Part shown: piece after piece, positions 1 through 8,880 of the stretch
How the letters are laid out: each line of letters opens with the position of its first letter
Numbering within the stretch: the first letter of the stretch is position 1
NCBI GenBank assembly: GCA_036897095.1
Contig: JAYMSP010002521.1
Location: 1-23,776 of the forward strand
Direction: 5' to 3'
DNA: 23,776 nt
Origin: Plantago elongata
Taxonomy: Eukaryota; Streptophyta; Magnoliopsida; Lamiales; Plantaginaceae
The notes under the pieces: generated by a model
Told to the model about the DNA's origin: nothing
The model's input: only the letters and a program-made list of their open reading frames with translations
The model's database searches: none
Translations under genes and position numbers: made by a program

Positions 1-244
1 ATTCAAACTAGATTAAGCGTTTTTCCTCTTCTAGGTCTAGATTTGTTTACAGTTCGTTTAATCGTTTGTGATTATTCGAATCTAGTTTTTGTAATTCTAC
101 TTGTAGGATTACTTTTTGCTTTAAAGGTATTTGCCGGTATCGTTTATATATACCGGCTTGAGATATTCCGATGTGCTCTCTCTGTTCTGTTCTTTCTGTT
201 CGGTTCTGTTATGTGTCTGTTTTTTTATTGTTTTCGTTGTGCAG

Positions 245-1002
245 AGTCTGTTCTGGTCAGTGTTGACTCAACATCAATAGACAACATCGTTCGAAACGCG
301 TTTGCAGTACTTATTCCGGTCCTAAATTCTAACACAATACGAGGCTTCGCACAAGTTTCTGGTTGGCCAGCTATTTTTTGTCAGAAGGCATCAGTCAATA
401 CCATGAACAGCTTCTTGGATAAGTGTTTCCTGGAAATTGTGATGTCATGGGTGCACATTATACTCTTGTCGGAATGATGGAAGCAAAGTTCTTGCATCTA
501 CACGAAGATAGACTAAATTTAGAACCGGTAGGACAGGTATAGCGAGGGAACGTTCATGCGCTCTCTGTTTTTGCCCATTTTCAGTGGTAACATTTTTGAG
601 TTAAGTTGTTGGACTAAAACTTGTTCTTCTTCTTTTTCTCTCCATTTACCTTTGTTTTTAGTCTTAGTCATGTAGAAGTAGGCTATAGTAACGTGTGCTG
701 TAATTAGATTCTGCCTTTAACAGAGAAACAACGATTATATATAAGAGCAGCGATGCACACAATCATTTGGTTCTTTACTTACCTGTTCATCTTATTTTCA
801 TTGGCATCCACTTGTCCTGCATTTGAATTAGCAAGTAGTAATGCCAATATACATGTTAATGCTGCCATGGTTCTTTTGTTATTTTCATCTGCCTGATGTT
901 TCATATCCTGTCTCTGACCATCTTGTGCAGGTTATATGTGCTACAAATCAGATGCTCACAGAATTCATGAGGAATGATTCACACATTAGTGAAGCCAACT
1001 AA
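245..1002 (+). pseudogene. 3' exons of an unidentified plant gene, broken by a one-base frameshift
   Basis: I do not recognise this gene. A T-rich stretch ends in a good acceptor (gtgcag at 239-244). The frame then stays open from TCT at 247 with protein-like, helix-prone content (for example SIDNIVRNAFAVLIPVLN) up to about 426. From 426 the protein-like reading continues in another frame (GNCDVMGAHYTLVGMMEAKF) to a donor at 537 (cag|gtatag). The second exon starts after cttgtgcag at 930, is joined in phase 0, and ends VICATNQMLTEF...SEAN at the stop at 1000-1002. One missing T in the short T run at 426-428 would explain the frame change; otherwise it is a sequencing error. The gene's 5' part lies left of the window. 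About 62, 37 and 23 residues are visible in the three blocks. Exon content and splice sites are seen directly; that this was one gene is inference. Confidence 0.45.
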
Positions 1003-1985
1003 ACTAGTGGTCCGAGTTCATGTTGTTCAAAGTTGAATCTGCAGTCCTGCATCCCTGAAAATTATTCGCTGGTAAACTTTAGTTCTTTTCAGTTTACATA
1101 TATTTCACCATGCGGTATGATTGAAATAACCAAACCAATTATCCTAAAAACATTGGTGTATGCTACATGCAATAATCAATCTTCTCAAAGTGTTTCTCTC
1201 CATAGTTAGGTTATCATTTATTCCCTTGGCCCTCCTTATCCTTTACGTTTAAATTTAGCCAAGTCTTCTTCCATTTCCACATGCTATTCTTCTATTTATA
1301 TAGATATATGTAAGTATATAACATGCAGGAACTAGATATATACTTAAATCACTATGATCATATGTATCAGATGCCTGTCCTGTCCTGTACTAGTTGCAGA
1401 TAGGGAAACAATCGATATCAGATACTGATCTATACCACTTTCTTAAACATATTATGAGATGAGTGAAATTGGAGTTGGGGGGCATATACTATATAGTATC
1501 AGTATTTATTTCAGTTTATTTGCTAGTATTGTCTAAGGTACTCTACCCATTCCCTAAAATCTTCCCGTCGCTCTTGAGGGAAGAAAGATTAAGGGAAAAG
1601 TGAATTAGTTATGAATGCTCATCAGACTAGTTATTACTCCGAAAAAAGGTGCACCCTATTGACATGATTAGCGTTCTCAATCCTTACACCATATTAACCG
1701 GCTGTGCATTACGATTATTATCCCTCCTTAAATTTGTGCCTTTGTCCAACCTTGCCAGGAGCAAACAACCTTCCTCCATGTAGGGGACTAGGGGTTGACT
1801 TGACTCGAGTACCATCTGTAACAATCCAACCTCTAATGCGACCCGACTCAACACGATTCCTCATGACGAGCCACATATATTTCTATAGTGTGATAGTGTT
1901 CATGGTTGCCCGAAAGCTGTACTTGTTTGCGTTCAGAATCAACCAAAAGGGCTCATGCCATGTGAAATTTTGTTTGTGTTAAATA
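1003..1985. other. intergenic, no gene seen
   Basis: This is AT-rich sequence following the stop at 1002, probably 3' UTR and then spacer. The short open frame at 1704-1982 has no recognisable domain or splice context and is not called. No RNA gene or clear repeat boundary was seen. Confidence 0.5.
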
Positions 1986-2278
1986 GTCTCTCCGTCCCAC
2001 TCTAAATTGCAGATGTACTACTTACTACTTACTGATATTTAAAAAAAATCATTAAAAGTACTCCTTCTTCACGTAACAAATGACACATTTATTTATTTTT
2101 ACACGGAGATTAAATAAAGTAGATTGGTAGACTTTGTTTACGAACTTTAACTACAAATTATTTTCAAATTACACCATAGAAAAGTATAATAAGACTATAT
2201 TATGAAAATAATTCAAGTACATTTTACTAATATAAATTTATTTAATATATTTTCTTGTTCTTGTTGGGACTGAGGAAG
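1986..2278. mobile_element. Stowaway-like MITE (Tc1/mariner type)
   Basis: The left end reads gtctctccgtcccac and the right end gttgggactgaggaag. They are imperfect inverted repeats of the familiar plant Stowaway terminus (ctccctccgtccc). TA dinucleotides flank both sides (1984-1985 and 2279-2280), as expected for the target duplication of this group. The 293-bp interior is AT-rich and non-coding. Confidence 0.7.
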
Positions 2279-3443
2279 TAATAGTTAATATTATGTTAAA
2301 GTACCGACAAATGGCTAAATATTGTTCACTGGCAATATATTATTAGTTTTGTTTTGTTTCAAACATTATAGTATTACTTAAAAATATTCATATGTAACTT
2401 CTTAAGTTACCGCATGATTCTGTAATGTAAAATAGTTAAATGCCGATGAAATTTGAAAATATCCTGCAAACATGTTCCTTGCCTTACTTGTAGAGCAGTT
2501 TAACAAAGAAAAATCTTCCCTGTCCTATTCCTTCATGTAGATATTTATCCAAGAATGATGGCTTGGTAATAGAAACAAATGAGTAAAACAAAAAGCATAA
2601 ACTCTAGCCAATGAGCACTCCCTTTTTGTGGATGAAATTAAAGAAGCTACTGTACTTGCAAAGGTTTTGTGTGGATGAAATGTAAGGTGCAAACAAAGCT
2701 TTCTAGAAAAAGTATGTGACTTATGTGTGTTTGCTTATTTACTCGTCGGTTGCTGATCGACATCATACGTTGACATGGATTCAGCTCAGCTGCTTTCGTG
2801 TCTTAGGTCGTGACAGTAACTTTGGGGAGAAGTATCACATTACTTCTCACTCCCTGCTCAAATTTTCTAACCTTTCCAAATTGTGACGCGTTGCGAAATA
2901 CCTTTGATTTGTACCCGGGAGTGACCGGGACATCTCATGATAGTGTCATTAGTCACAACAAGTTGGAATTGAGGACGTGACAGACAATTTACGTAAGGTT
3001 GTGCTCATCAAAACTAGTTGGAAAACCTGTTTATGAGCTAGCTGGTAGACGATAAGTTTGATGTTATGAATCATGTTTCTTTTGAGCATCAACCCATTTT
3101 TTTCGAAATCTCTACATTTTCATTGAAGGCTTGATTTCTAATTAACCTACAGACCTTACCCACTTTTTTTCTCTATTTGGAATTTATCCTAGCTCCCAAA
3201 ATATCTTCTTTCACTTATTTGCTTACTACCATAACATATATACAGTTCACAGGCTGTAAGGTTGGATTTTTGGATATTTCTGTTGATGTCGAAATTAGTT
3301 TCACCCTCCAATAAGCATCACATTGTGGAAATTGAAGTTAATAGACTGGTAAATTTACAGATATTAGTCAGGATACCCTTTTCCGTAAATTATGGATAAA
3401 GTCACGAACAATGACAAGAGTATTGAAACTAGATTACTTACAG
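2279..3443. other. intergenic, no gene seen
   Basis: This is AT-rich spacer with scattered stretches of more balanced composition around 2750-3060. No open frame, splice pair or repeat that I can name was found. Confidence 0.4.
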
Positions 3444-3800
3444 GAACCTTAAGATGATCTGTTTACATGGTCATGGAGATATACATGAACTTGAATGCTC
3501 ATCAATGAGTTTGTGGATTGAGGTTATCCGAGTGGACATGGATTAACTCACCATATCTGCATAGCAACCCCTGCATTTGTAGTTTAATTATTGATAATCT
3601 AGGAAAGTTAGAGTACTATGCTTTTGTTGTTGAACGTGTTCATCTCCAACAATTTATGAGGCCGTTGCATTTATTCACTCAGTTATTCATTACAGGATTC
3701 TGGAGTTGTTGAAGGATCCTGTCGAAGTTCAGGTGTTATATGTTGCGTTTGTTGATATGTTACGCGGTCTTATTGAAGATGGCACATGGTACAGTTACAG
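3444..3800 (+). pseudogene. two exon-like blocks of an unidentified gene
   Basis: After an acceptor (ttacttacag ending at 3443) the frame from 3445 reads NLKMICLHGHGDIHELECSS and on to IE, ending at a donor (gag|gttatc) at 3522. A second block reads AVAFIHSVIHYRILELLKDP, then a stretch ending EDGTWYSY, and stops at a donor (ttacag|gtctgc) at 3801. If the second block starts after the AG at 3660, the 138-nt intron is GT-AG and both sides are phase 0, giving about 73 continuous residues. The segment looks like part of a helical-repeat protein, but I cannot assign a family. No start, stop or further exons are visible before the DREB gene on the opposite strand, so it is called a fragment. It could belong to a tandem copy of the gene at the left edge; that is inference. 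Confidence 0.35.
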
Positions 3801-4199
3801 GTCTGCTTTTTTCCTTTCAAAGTTAGTTTTCAAGTCCAAGTCAATTTATTTTTAGCCGTTTCAGAAAAAAGAAGTGTCCAAGTCGAAATAGTAACATGTG
3901 CTAGAATTATTTTCAGCCTTTAATATATAAGAGAGTAGCAGTGAACAGAATCGGTAATTCTCGCATTGAACACATGTTTTACTTCTGACCTGAAATTTCA
4001 TTTAAGAAATTTTCAGGGGAAGACACAACTGAAAACTGGAGGCTGTAAACAATGGCCTTAGGAGGAAATTACATTCTCGAATCCGTAAGCGTTTCTAGAA
4101 TAACCCGGCCAACAACACTTGTGAACATAAAATGTAATTGAAAATGCCTCTAAAATTGCATTTTCATGCCAAAAATCTGCATGTATGCATACAGTAGTA

Positions 4200-4736
4200 C
4201 TAATCCCAAATGGAGGAGCAATCCATTTCATCCGATTCGTGGATATAAAATGCAGCATGATCAGCAAAATTAGAATAACCAGAGTATTCCCCTACTCCTT
4301 CCAATTGCAGCTCCATCCACATTTCAGGTGAGTCGAGTGGCATCTCGTTTATAGCTTCGATTTCGCCTGCCGATAGCCCTACTTGTACAGGTACCTCAAT
4401 ACCAACACTGGTGTCATCCTCTGCTGCCGTCTCTTCAACTGAAAACCACATGGCCGCTTCCTGAGCAGCAACTCGAATATCATGTGCATGTGGTCCCGCT
4501 GGCTTGGGGAGAATGTCCACCCAGTCGGGGAAGTTAAGTCGTGCTTTCGTACCTTTTAAATAGTATGCAGCCACGTCGTGGGCAGCTGCTGCCATTTCAG
4601 GTGTGTCGAAGGTTCCTAACCAGATTCGGGTTTTCTGGCCGGGCTCGCGAATCTCGGATACCCATTTGCCCCATTTTCTTCTCCTAACTCCTACATATCT
4701 ACTTGATTTATCGTGTGATTGTTGATTGTCATTCAT
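4200..4736 (-). CDS. DREB-type AP2/ERF transcription factor
   Basis: This is an intact single-exon gene of 178 residues. The AP2/ERF DNA-binding domain spans about residues 13-70: RYVGVRRR, then [12 protein letters not shown], the WLG motif at 39-41, and [14 protein letters not shown]. Val26 and Glu31 correspond to the V14/E19 pair that marks the DREB subfamily, which typically binds DRE/CRT (CCGAC) elements. The C-terminal half is acidic and ends CSSIWD, consistent with an activation region. The usual basic nuclear-localisation run before the domain is missing; only a short polar N-terminus precedes it. Closest resemblance is to the small intronless TINY/A-4 or A-5 type DREBs; the exact subgroup is uncertain. 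A TATA box and a G-box lie within 150 bp upstream. The nuclear stress or hormone-response role is inferred from the family. Confidence 0.93.
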   Translation of the reverse strand: MNDNQQSHDKSSRYVGVRRRKWGKWVSEIREPGQKTRIWLGTFDTPEMAAAAHDVAAYYLKGTKARLNFPDWVDILPKPAGPHAHDIRVAAQEAAMWFSVEETAAEDDTSVGIEVPVQVGLSAGEIEAINEMPLDSPEMWMELQLEGVGEYSGYSNFADHAAFYIHESDEMDCSSIWD

Positions 4737-4845
4737 TATTAGTTCTAGTTAGTTTGTCAGTATTAAACTTACTGAGTGTTCAAACTAGAAATGGAATGCA
4801 ATATAAGGTTTTTTATTTAGTGAATTGGTTACAAGTGGTAGTGTG

Positions 4846-4853
4846 TATATATA
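4846..4853 (-). promoter_or_regulatory. candidate TATA box of the DREB gene
   Basis: TATATATA lies about 110 bp upstream of the start codon at 4736, a spacing that leaves a 5' UTR of roughly 80 nt. A weaker TATATT lies closer, near 4800. Confidence 0.4.
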
Positions 4854-4878
4854 CACAAATTTTAAGTAATAGTTTGGA

Positions 4879-4884
4879 CACGTG
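4879..4884. promoter_or_regulatory. G-box / ABRE core (CACGTG)
   Basis: The palindrome CACGTG, in the context gacacgtggt, lies about 145 bp upstream of the DREB start codon. This motif is bound by plant bZIP and bHLH factors and is common in ABA- and light-responsive promoters. Its use here is inferred from position only. Confidence 0.4.
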
Positions 4885-4930
4885 GTAGGAAGTTATTGAA
4901 TGAATGATCCTAGTACATGTGAAAGTTTTG

Positions 4931-5306
4931 TATGGTTAATAGGATCCATGGTGTTGAATGAAAGCAATAGGGAGGCCCAAACAAATATCCTAATAAGTGA
5001 AGTAGTTGGTACTATTTTGAATAAATGTATTTAAATTCTTGAAAGACACCCTATGGAGAAGTTAATATGGTTATAAAAAACATGTTTTTTTGGGGTGTAA
5101 GAGTCTAACCGTTATGAGTTTAATAAATAATGTTTAATGAATAGCCATTCAATTTTATACGTGTATAATATAGACTTGACATGTCTGTTTTATAAGTTAC
5201 AGTATATGATAAACATTGAAAATGATGAATATAAACTTAAAATGTATGCGGAATGTGAGTGTTTACTATTACAATGTTGGTATTATACATTCACATGAAA
5301 AAGTTT
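4931..5306 (+). repeat. diverged tandem duplication, copy 1
   Basis: Starting at tatggttaat, this block is closely matched by the one at 5542 (offset about 611 bp). Shared blocks include gggaggccc, acaaatatcct, aagagtctaaccgtta, tatgataaaca and cattcacatgaaaaagtt. It lies just behind the DREB promoter. It carries no gene; the open frame at 5216-5443 is not supported. Confidence 0.65.
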
Positions 5307-5541
5307 TTTGTTTATCTTTTATTAATCTCCCAAACTTTGATAATGAATTAATCTTTTACTGGAAGTATAGCTTGTTAGATTATGTAAAATTAGCTTATAA
5401 AATTTTAGTATATATTAAGCGTGAACATTACAGTTACATTTAAATTAATTCGTAGCTATTATCGAAAAATTAAAATTCATAATCAAACCAGACTATTTGT
5501 TGATTTTGGTTTTGGTACGTGGACTTTGAATTAGGCAATGT

Positions 5542-6062
5542 TATGGTTAATGGGATACACGGTGTTAAATGAAAGAAATGGGGAGGCCCGGACAAATATC
5601 CTACAAGTGAACTAGTTGGTACAACAATAAATTGGATTTTGAATAAATTTATTTAAATTTTGAGAGACACCTTATATGGGGAAGTTAATATTGGTTATAA
5701 TAAAACATTTTTTTAACGAGCATAAGAGTCTAACCGTTACGAGTTTAACAAATAATAATGATGGGTAGTCACTCAATTTAATACTAGTATAATTTTTAAA
5801 CTTAACATATTCCTTTTATAAGCTACCAGGAGTATATGATAAACATGAAAGATGATCTATTAGGCTCGGATCTCTTCAATTTACAATCACATTAATTTAG
5901 TTTAGTTTCATTAAATTCAGTTCAACTCTACTTAATTATAGTTTATATCTTACTTCAATTCACTAAATTTCAGTCCAAGAAAACAGAATCTTAATCTTAT
6001 GATAACAACATATAAGAGTTTTTATCACGAATGTTGGTGTTATGCATTCACATGAAAAAGTT
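5542..6062 (+). repeat. diverged tandem duplication, copy 2, split by a MITE
   Basis: This is the second copy of the 4931-5306 block in the same orientation. Similarity runs to about 5858, stops over a MITE (5861-5993), and resumes to the shared cattcacatgaaaaagtt. Weaker similarity continues beyond, between 5474-5513 and 6100-6137. The open frame at 6042-6380 starts inside this repeat and has no recognisable domain. Confidence 0.65.
5861..5993. mobile_element. gaactgaac-type MITE
   Basis: The left end is taggctcggatctcttcaat and the right end reads cagtccaagaaaacagaatc. These are imperfect inverted repeats of a terminus shared with copies at about 12104, 20024 and 22017. The interior is made of ttcagttcaa-type motifs. 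It interrupts a duplicated block, so it inserted after the duplication. Superfamily is not certain. Confidence 0.6.
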
Positions 6063-6139
6063 AATTCCATCATCTTGGTGAAATGTTTCCACTTGAGATT
6101 GAGAATCATACCAAACCATATGTTGAATTTGGATGTGGA

Positions 6140-6626
6140 GTTAGAATCGGGCTTTGTTCTTTTATTTGTAAATTCGTTCAATTCAGTTGAGTTTAGTTTA
6201 AATCAGTTTAGTATAGACGAAAAGAATGAAATCTTAATTATTGTAGAAAAGAAAGGGCAAAGTAGTCCTTTTAATGGTTGTATTCAATTATTTGATGAAA
6301 ATATCAGGGAAGAACTTGGGAAGATCTTTTATATCAAAGTGAGCTTTAAATCTTTAAAACGTAATAGAGTTGGTGAATAAACTAAGGAAACTGCCTTGAG
6401 TGGATGAAATTGAAACATGCAACAGATAGTTAATACTGTCCCGTAATCGCACCCGACCGTTCTAGAACCTATTAAAAGTGCAATTCAAATGATATACTAT
6501 GTCATCTTCTAACATGGTTGACAATAAAAACATTTTTATATAATTACATAGATGTGTAGTATAACTATTAAGAATATATACACATTTTATTTTAAGAGTA
6601 AATAACCTTAGATAAACGATAGTATT
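6140..6626. other. intergenic, no gene seen
   Basis: This is AT-rich sequence. An open frame runs through to 6380, but it has a biased composition, no domain and no promoter context, so it is not called. Confidence 0.4.
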
Positions 6627-6629
6627 TTA

Positions 6630-6788
6630 GGGGCTGATTGGTATAGAATTTGAATGAACATTTGGATGGATTTTGGTGAAATTGTGTTTGAAATGAAATT
6701 GAAATGTGAATATTTAAAGTGTATTTTAGGCCAAATAACTGTTCATCGAGCCAAATTGACAGATTACATTTATTTACCAAACAACCCC
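6630..6788. mobile_element. Tourist-like MITE (PIF/Harbinger type)
   Basis: The 159-bp element has inverted termini ggggctgattggta and taccaaacaacccc and is flanked on both sides by TTA (6627-6629 and 6789-6791), the target duplication typical of PIF/Harbinger elements. It has no coding capacity. Confidence 0.75.
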
Positions 6789-6791
6789 TTA

Positions 6792-7440
6792 AAATTTTAT
6801 GTTGTTTAAGAAAGATTGGAGTGATTGGGTCTTTTCCCCACGTTTTTCTTTTACATCTTTGAGAATCTAACTATAAGAATTCCAAAGCTAAACATCTTGC
6901 TCTGGAACTATCATATATGAATGTGACTGACCTATTGGGAAACTTCGCACACAACTAAGAAAAATTATGCGATTAAGCACATAGGTTGGTACAATGCAAC
7001 CATTCCCCATCCGAGAGCAATCCATATGTAACTGTGTCGGTTCAATAGTGACAATCATTCCAGTATCTCTTAATAGTTTATGTAGAGATAAAGACTGATC
7101 TATGTTTTAAAATAAAAATTAATTTGATATGATTAAATATTTATGTTCTCATCATTTTATTTTTTCAATATTATAAAAGAACACATCTTATTAACAAACT
7201 ATACGTTTTTATCAATTATATCATTGTATGAATGATGTTGTTAATAACATGTATTCGTCTTTACTCGATCTCTAGGTAATTTTACAGTCTTTCGGGTAAA
7301 AAATTCAATTATAGAGCTCCGACTATTATTTTACTCTCTCGCTTTCAATTTTGATCCATGTGAGCAATTGTCAGAGTGTAATGTGGGTGTGTGTTTTCTC
7401 ATATGACACACATATATATGGTGAGGTGTATGGAATATGA
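6792..7440. other. intergenic, no gene seen
   Basis: This is AT-rich spacer. No splice-flanked open frame, RNA gene or bounded repeat was seen. Confidence 0.4.
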
Positions 7441-7794
7441 ATGATGAGGATTCAAGAACAAGGACCATTGCCAAGTATTCACAAATCACAATCAAGGCGC
7501 CATAATAAGTGCATTATGTCCACTTCTTTTACATTTCTCAAAGATTTCCCGACCACCCTGGATCTTATTGACATACTAGTATATATACTATCCACTAAGG
7601 GACTGCCAAGTGTGCCGGTTCACAATTCTCAAACGAATCAAATCAATTCTATTCACCATAATCCTGTGACTTGCACAAAGTTACCACCCTGGTTCCATAG
7701 CTGGCTAATGGGTGAACCCAATCCATCTTCAATTATCATAAACACCGCGACCACCGAAAATCCGACTGATCTTTTTCTTTTTAAGATAGGATAA
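7441..7794 (+). other. 117-codon open frame of doubtful coding status
   Basis: This frame is richer in G+C than its surroundings and runs from ATG (MMRIQEQGPLPSIHKSQSRR) to a stop at 7792-7794. I see no known domain, signal peptide or membrane segment. It is rich in Ser, Thr, Asn and Pro. It could be a short orphan gene, a piece of a lost gene, or chance; the last is most likely without transcript support. Confidence 0.15.
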
Positions 7795-8106
7795 ACCATG
7801 GTATGCAAATGGGTTGCTTTAATAAAAAATGAAGGGGCGGAGATTAAATGTAGAAGTGATCAAATATTTAAATATTATTTTATGATAATAAAGTACAACT
7901 CAATTGATAGCACGTTTCACTTTTAATTTTCAATAATACATCGGGAGTTTAAATTACATTTGTCATTTATTATGTTAGTATTGCATTGTATTAGTATTTT
8001 ATACACTGCGATAATATTTAAATTAATTTACACTTAGCTTCTCTCTTGTGCAAAGGAAGCTCAAATATGAATTTCAAGTCAGAATTAATTGTATCATAGG
8101 TATTTA
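7795..8106. other. intergenic, no gene seen
   Basis: This is AT-rich sequence with no open frame or repeat boundary that I can define. Confidence 0.4.
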
Positions 8107-8565
8107 AGGCTCTTGTTCACACTCTTCAAATTCATTTAATTTAATTTTATTAAATTCAGTTTAATTTAATCTAGTTCAGTTCAACTCGGCTCGACTCTGT
8201 TTGGTTATACTTCCTCCACCTTGAATTGGATGTTCCGTATTGTATTTTGGATTATCCCAAATTCGTTGTTCAATTTCTATATTTCGTAAGTTTTATACCC
8301 TACAATCCAATATTATAATCAAAAGAAACTCAATAGTTGCATTAAAACATGTGTCTGGACCTACCCCATTTATCTTTTCTACTTCATTTTAATAAACATA
8401 CATTACTTAAATATTTATATAAAAATCTGTACCTGGCCTCGTGGAATATTCAATTCGAGACGAAGAGAATATTTTATATTATACTTCAATTCAGTTCAGT
8501 TTAATTCATTTCAATTCAGTTCGATTCGGTTCAATTAAATTCAATTTAGTAAATTTAACTTGGAG
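8107..8565. mobile_element. gaactgaac-type MITE sequence interrupted by a second insertion
   Basis: Two stretches of the ttcagttcaattcag motif (about 8110-8205 and 8468-8555) match the left and right halves of the MITE family found elsewhere here. The ~260 bp between them starts tacttcctccaccttg, resembling a Stowaway terminus, but no clean matching right end was found. The simplest reading is one MITE split by another element. Boundaries are approximate. Confidence 0.4.
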
Positions 8566-8880
8566 GGAACATACCAACTCACGTTCACTTATCAATTTAT
8601 TGCCTGCATATATATAGTACCCAAAAGAAGTACATTTAGTTTCCATTTTCTACGACATATGCCCAATGTTGCCCAACGTAAGTGTTTCACTAATGCTACT
8701 TATTATACACTGAAGGACTCGATGTTTAACTGATCTAGACAGAACTTGTGCTTCATCACTGCAAATAACATAATCTTGCAACCAAAACCTACATTAAGTG
8801 GTAAAGTTCCGAAATCCTGGAACGATGGAGGTTCAATAGACGAGGGCGAAAAGGCGAAAAGCTGATGATTGATGGCCCGT

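Noticed and set aside
43-244. N-terminal part of the 144-codon open frame at 43-477
   Set aside because: It is T-rich, with hydrophobic and Cys-rich translation, and ends in a textbook acceptor, so it is most likely intron; only the part after 244 looks coding.
4058-4267. 69-codon minus-strand open frame overlapping the DREB gene end
   Set aside because: It is a shadow frame across the DREB C-terminus and 3' UTR with no independent support.
5963-6380. Open frames on both strands around 5963-6380
   Set aside because: They start inside a MITE or duplicated block, have AT-driven composition and carry no domain.
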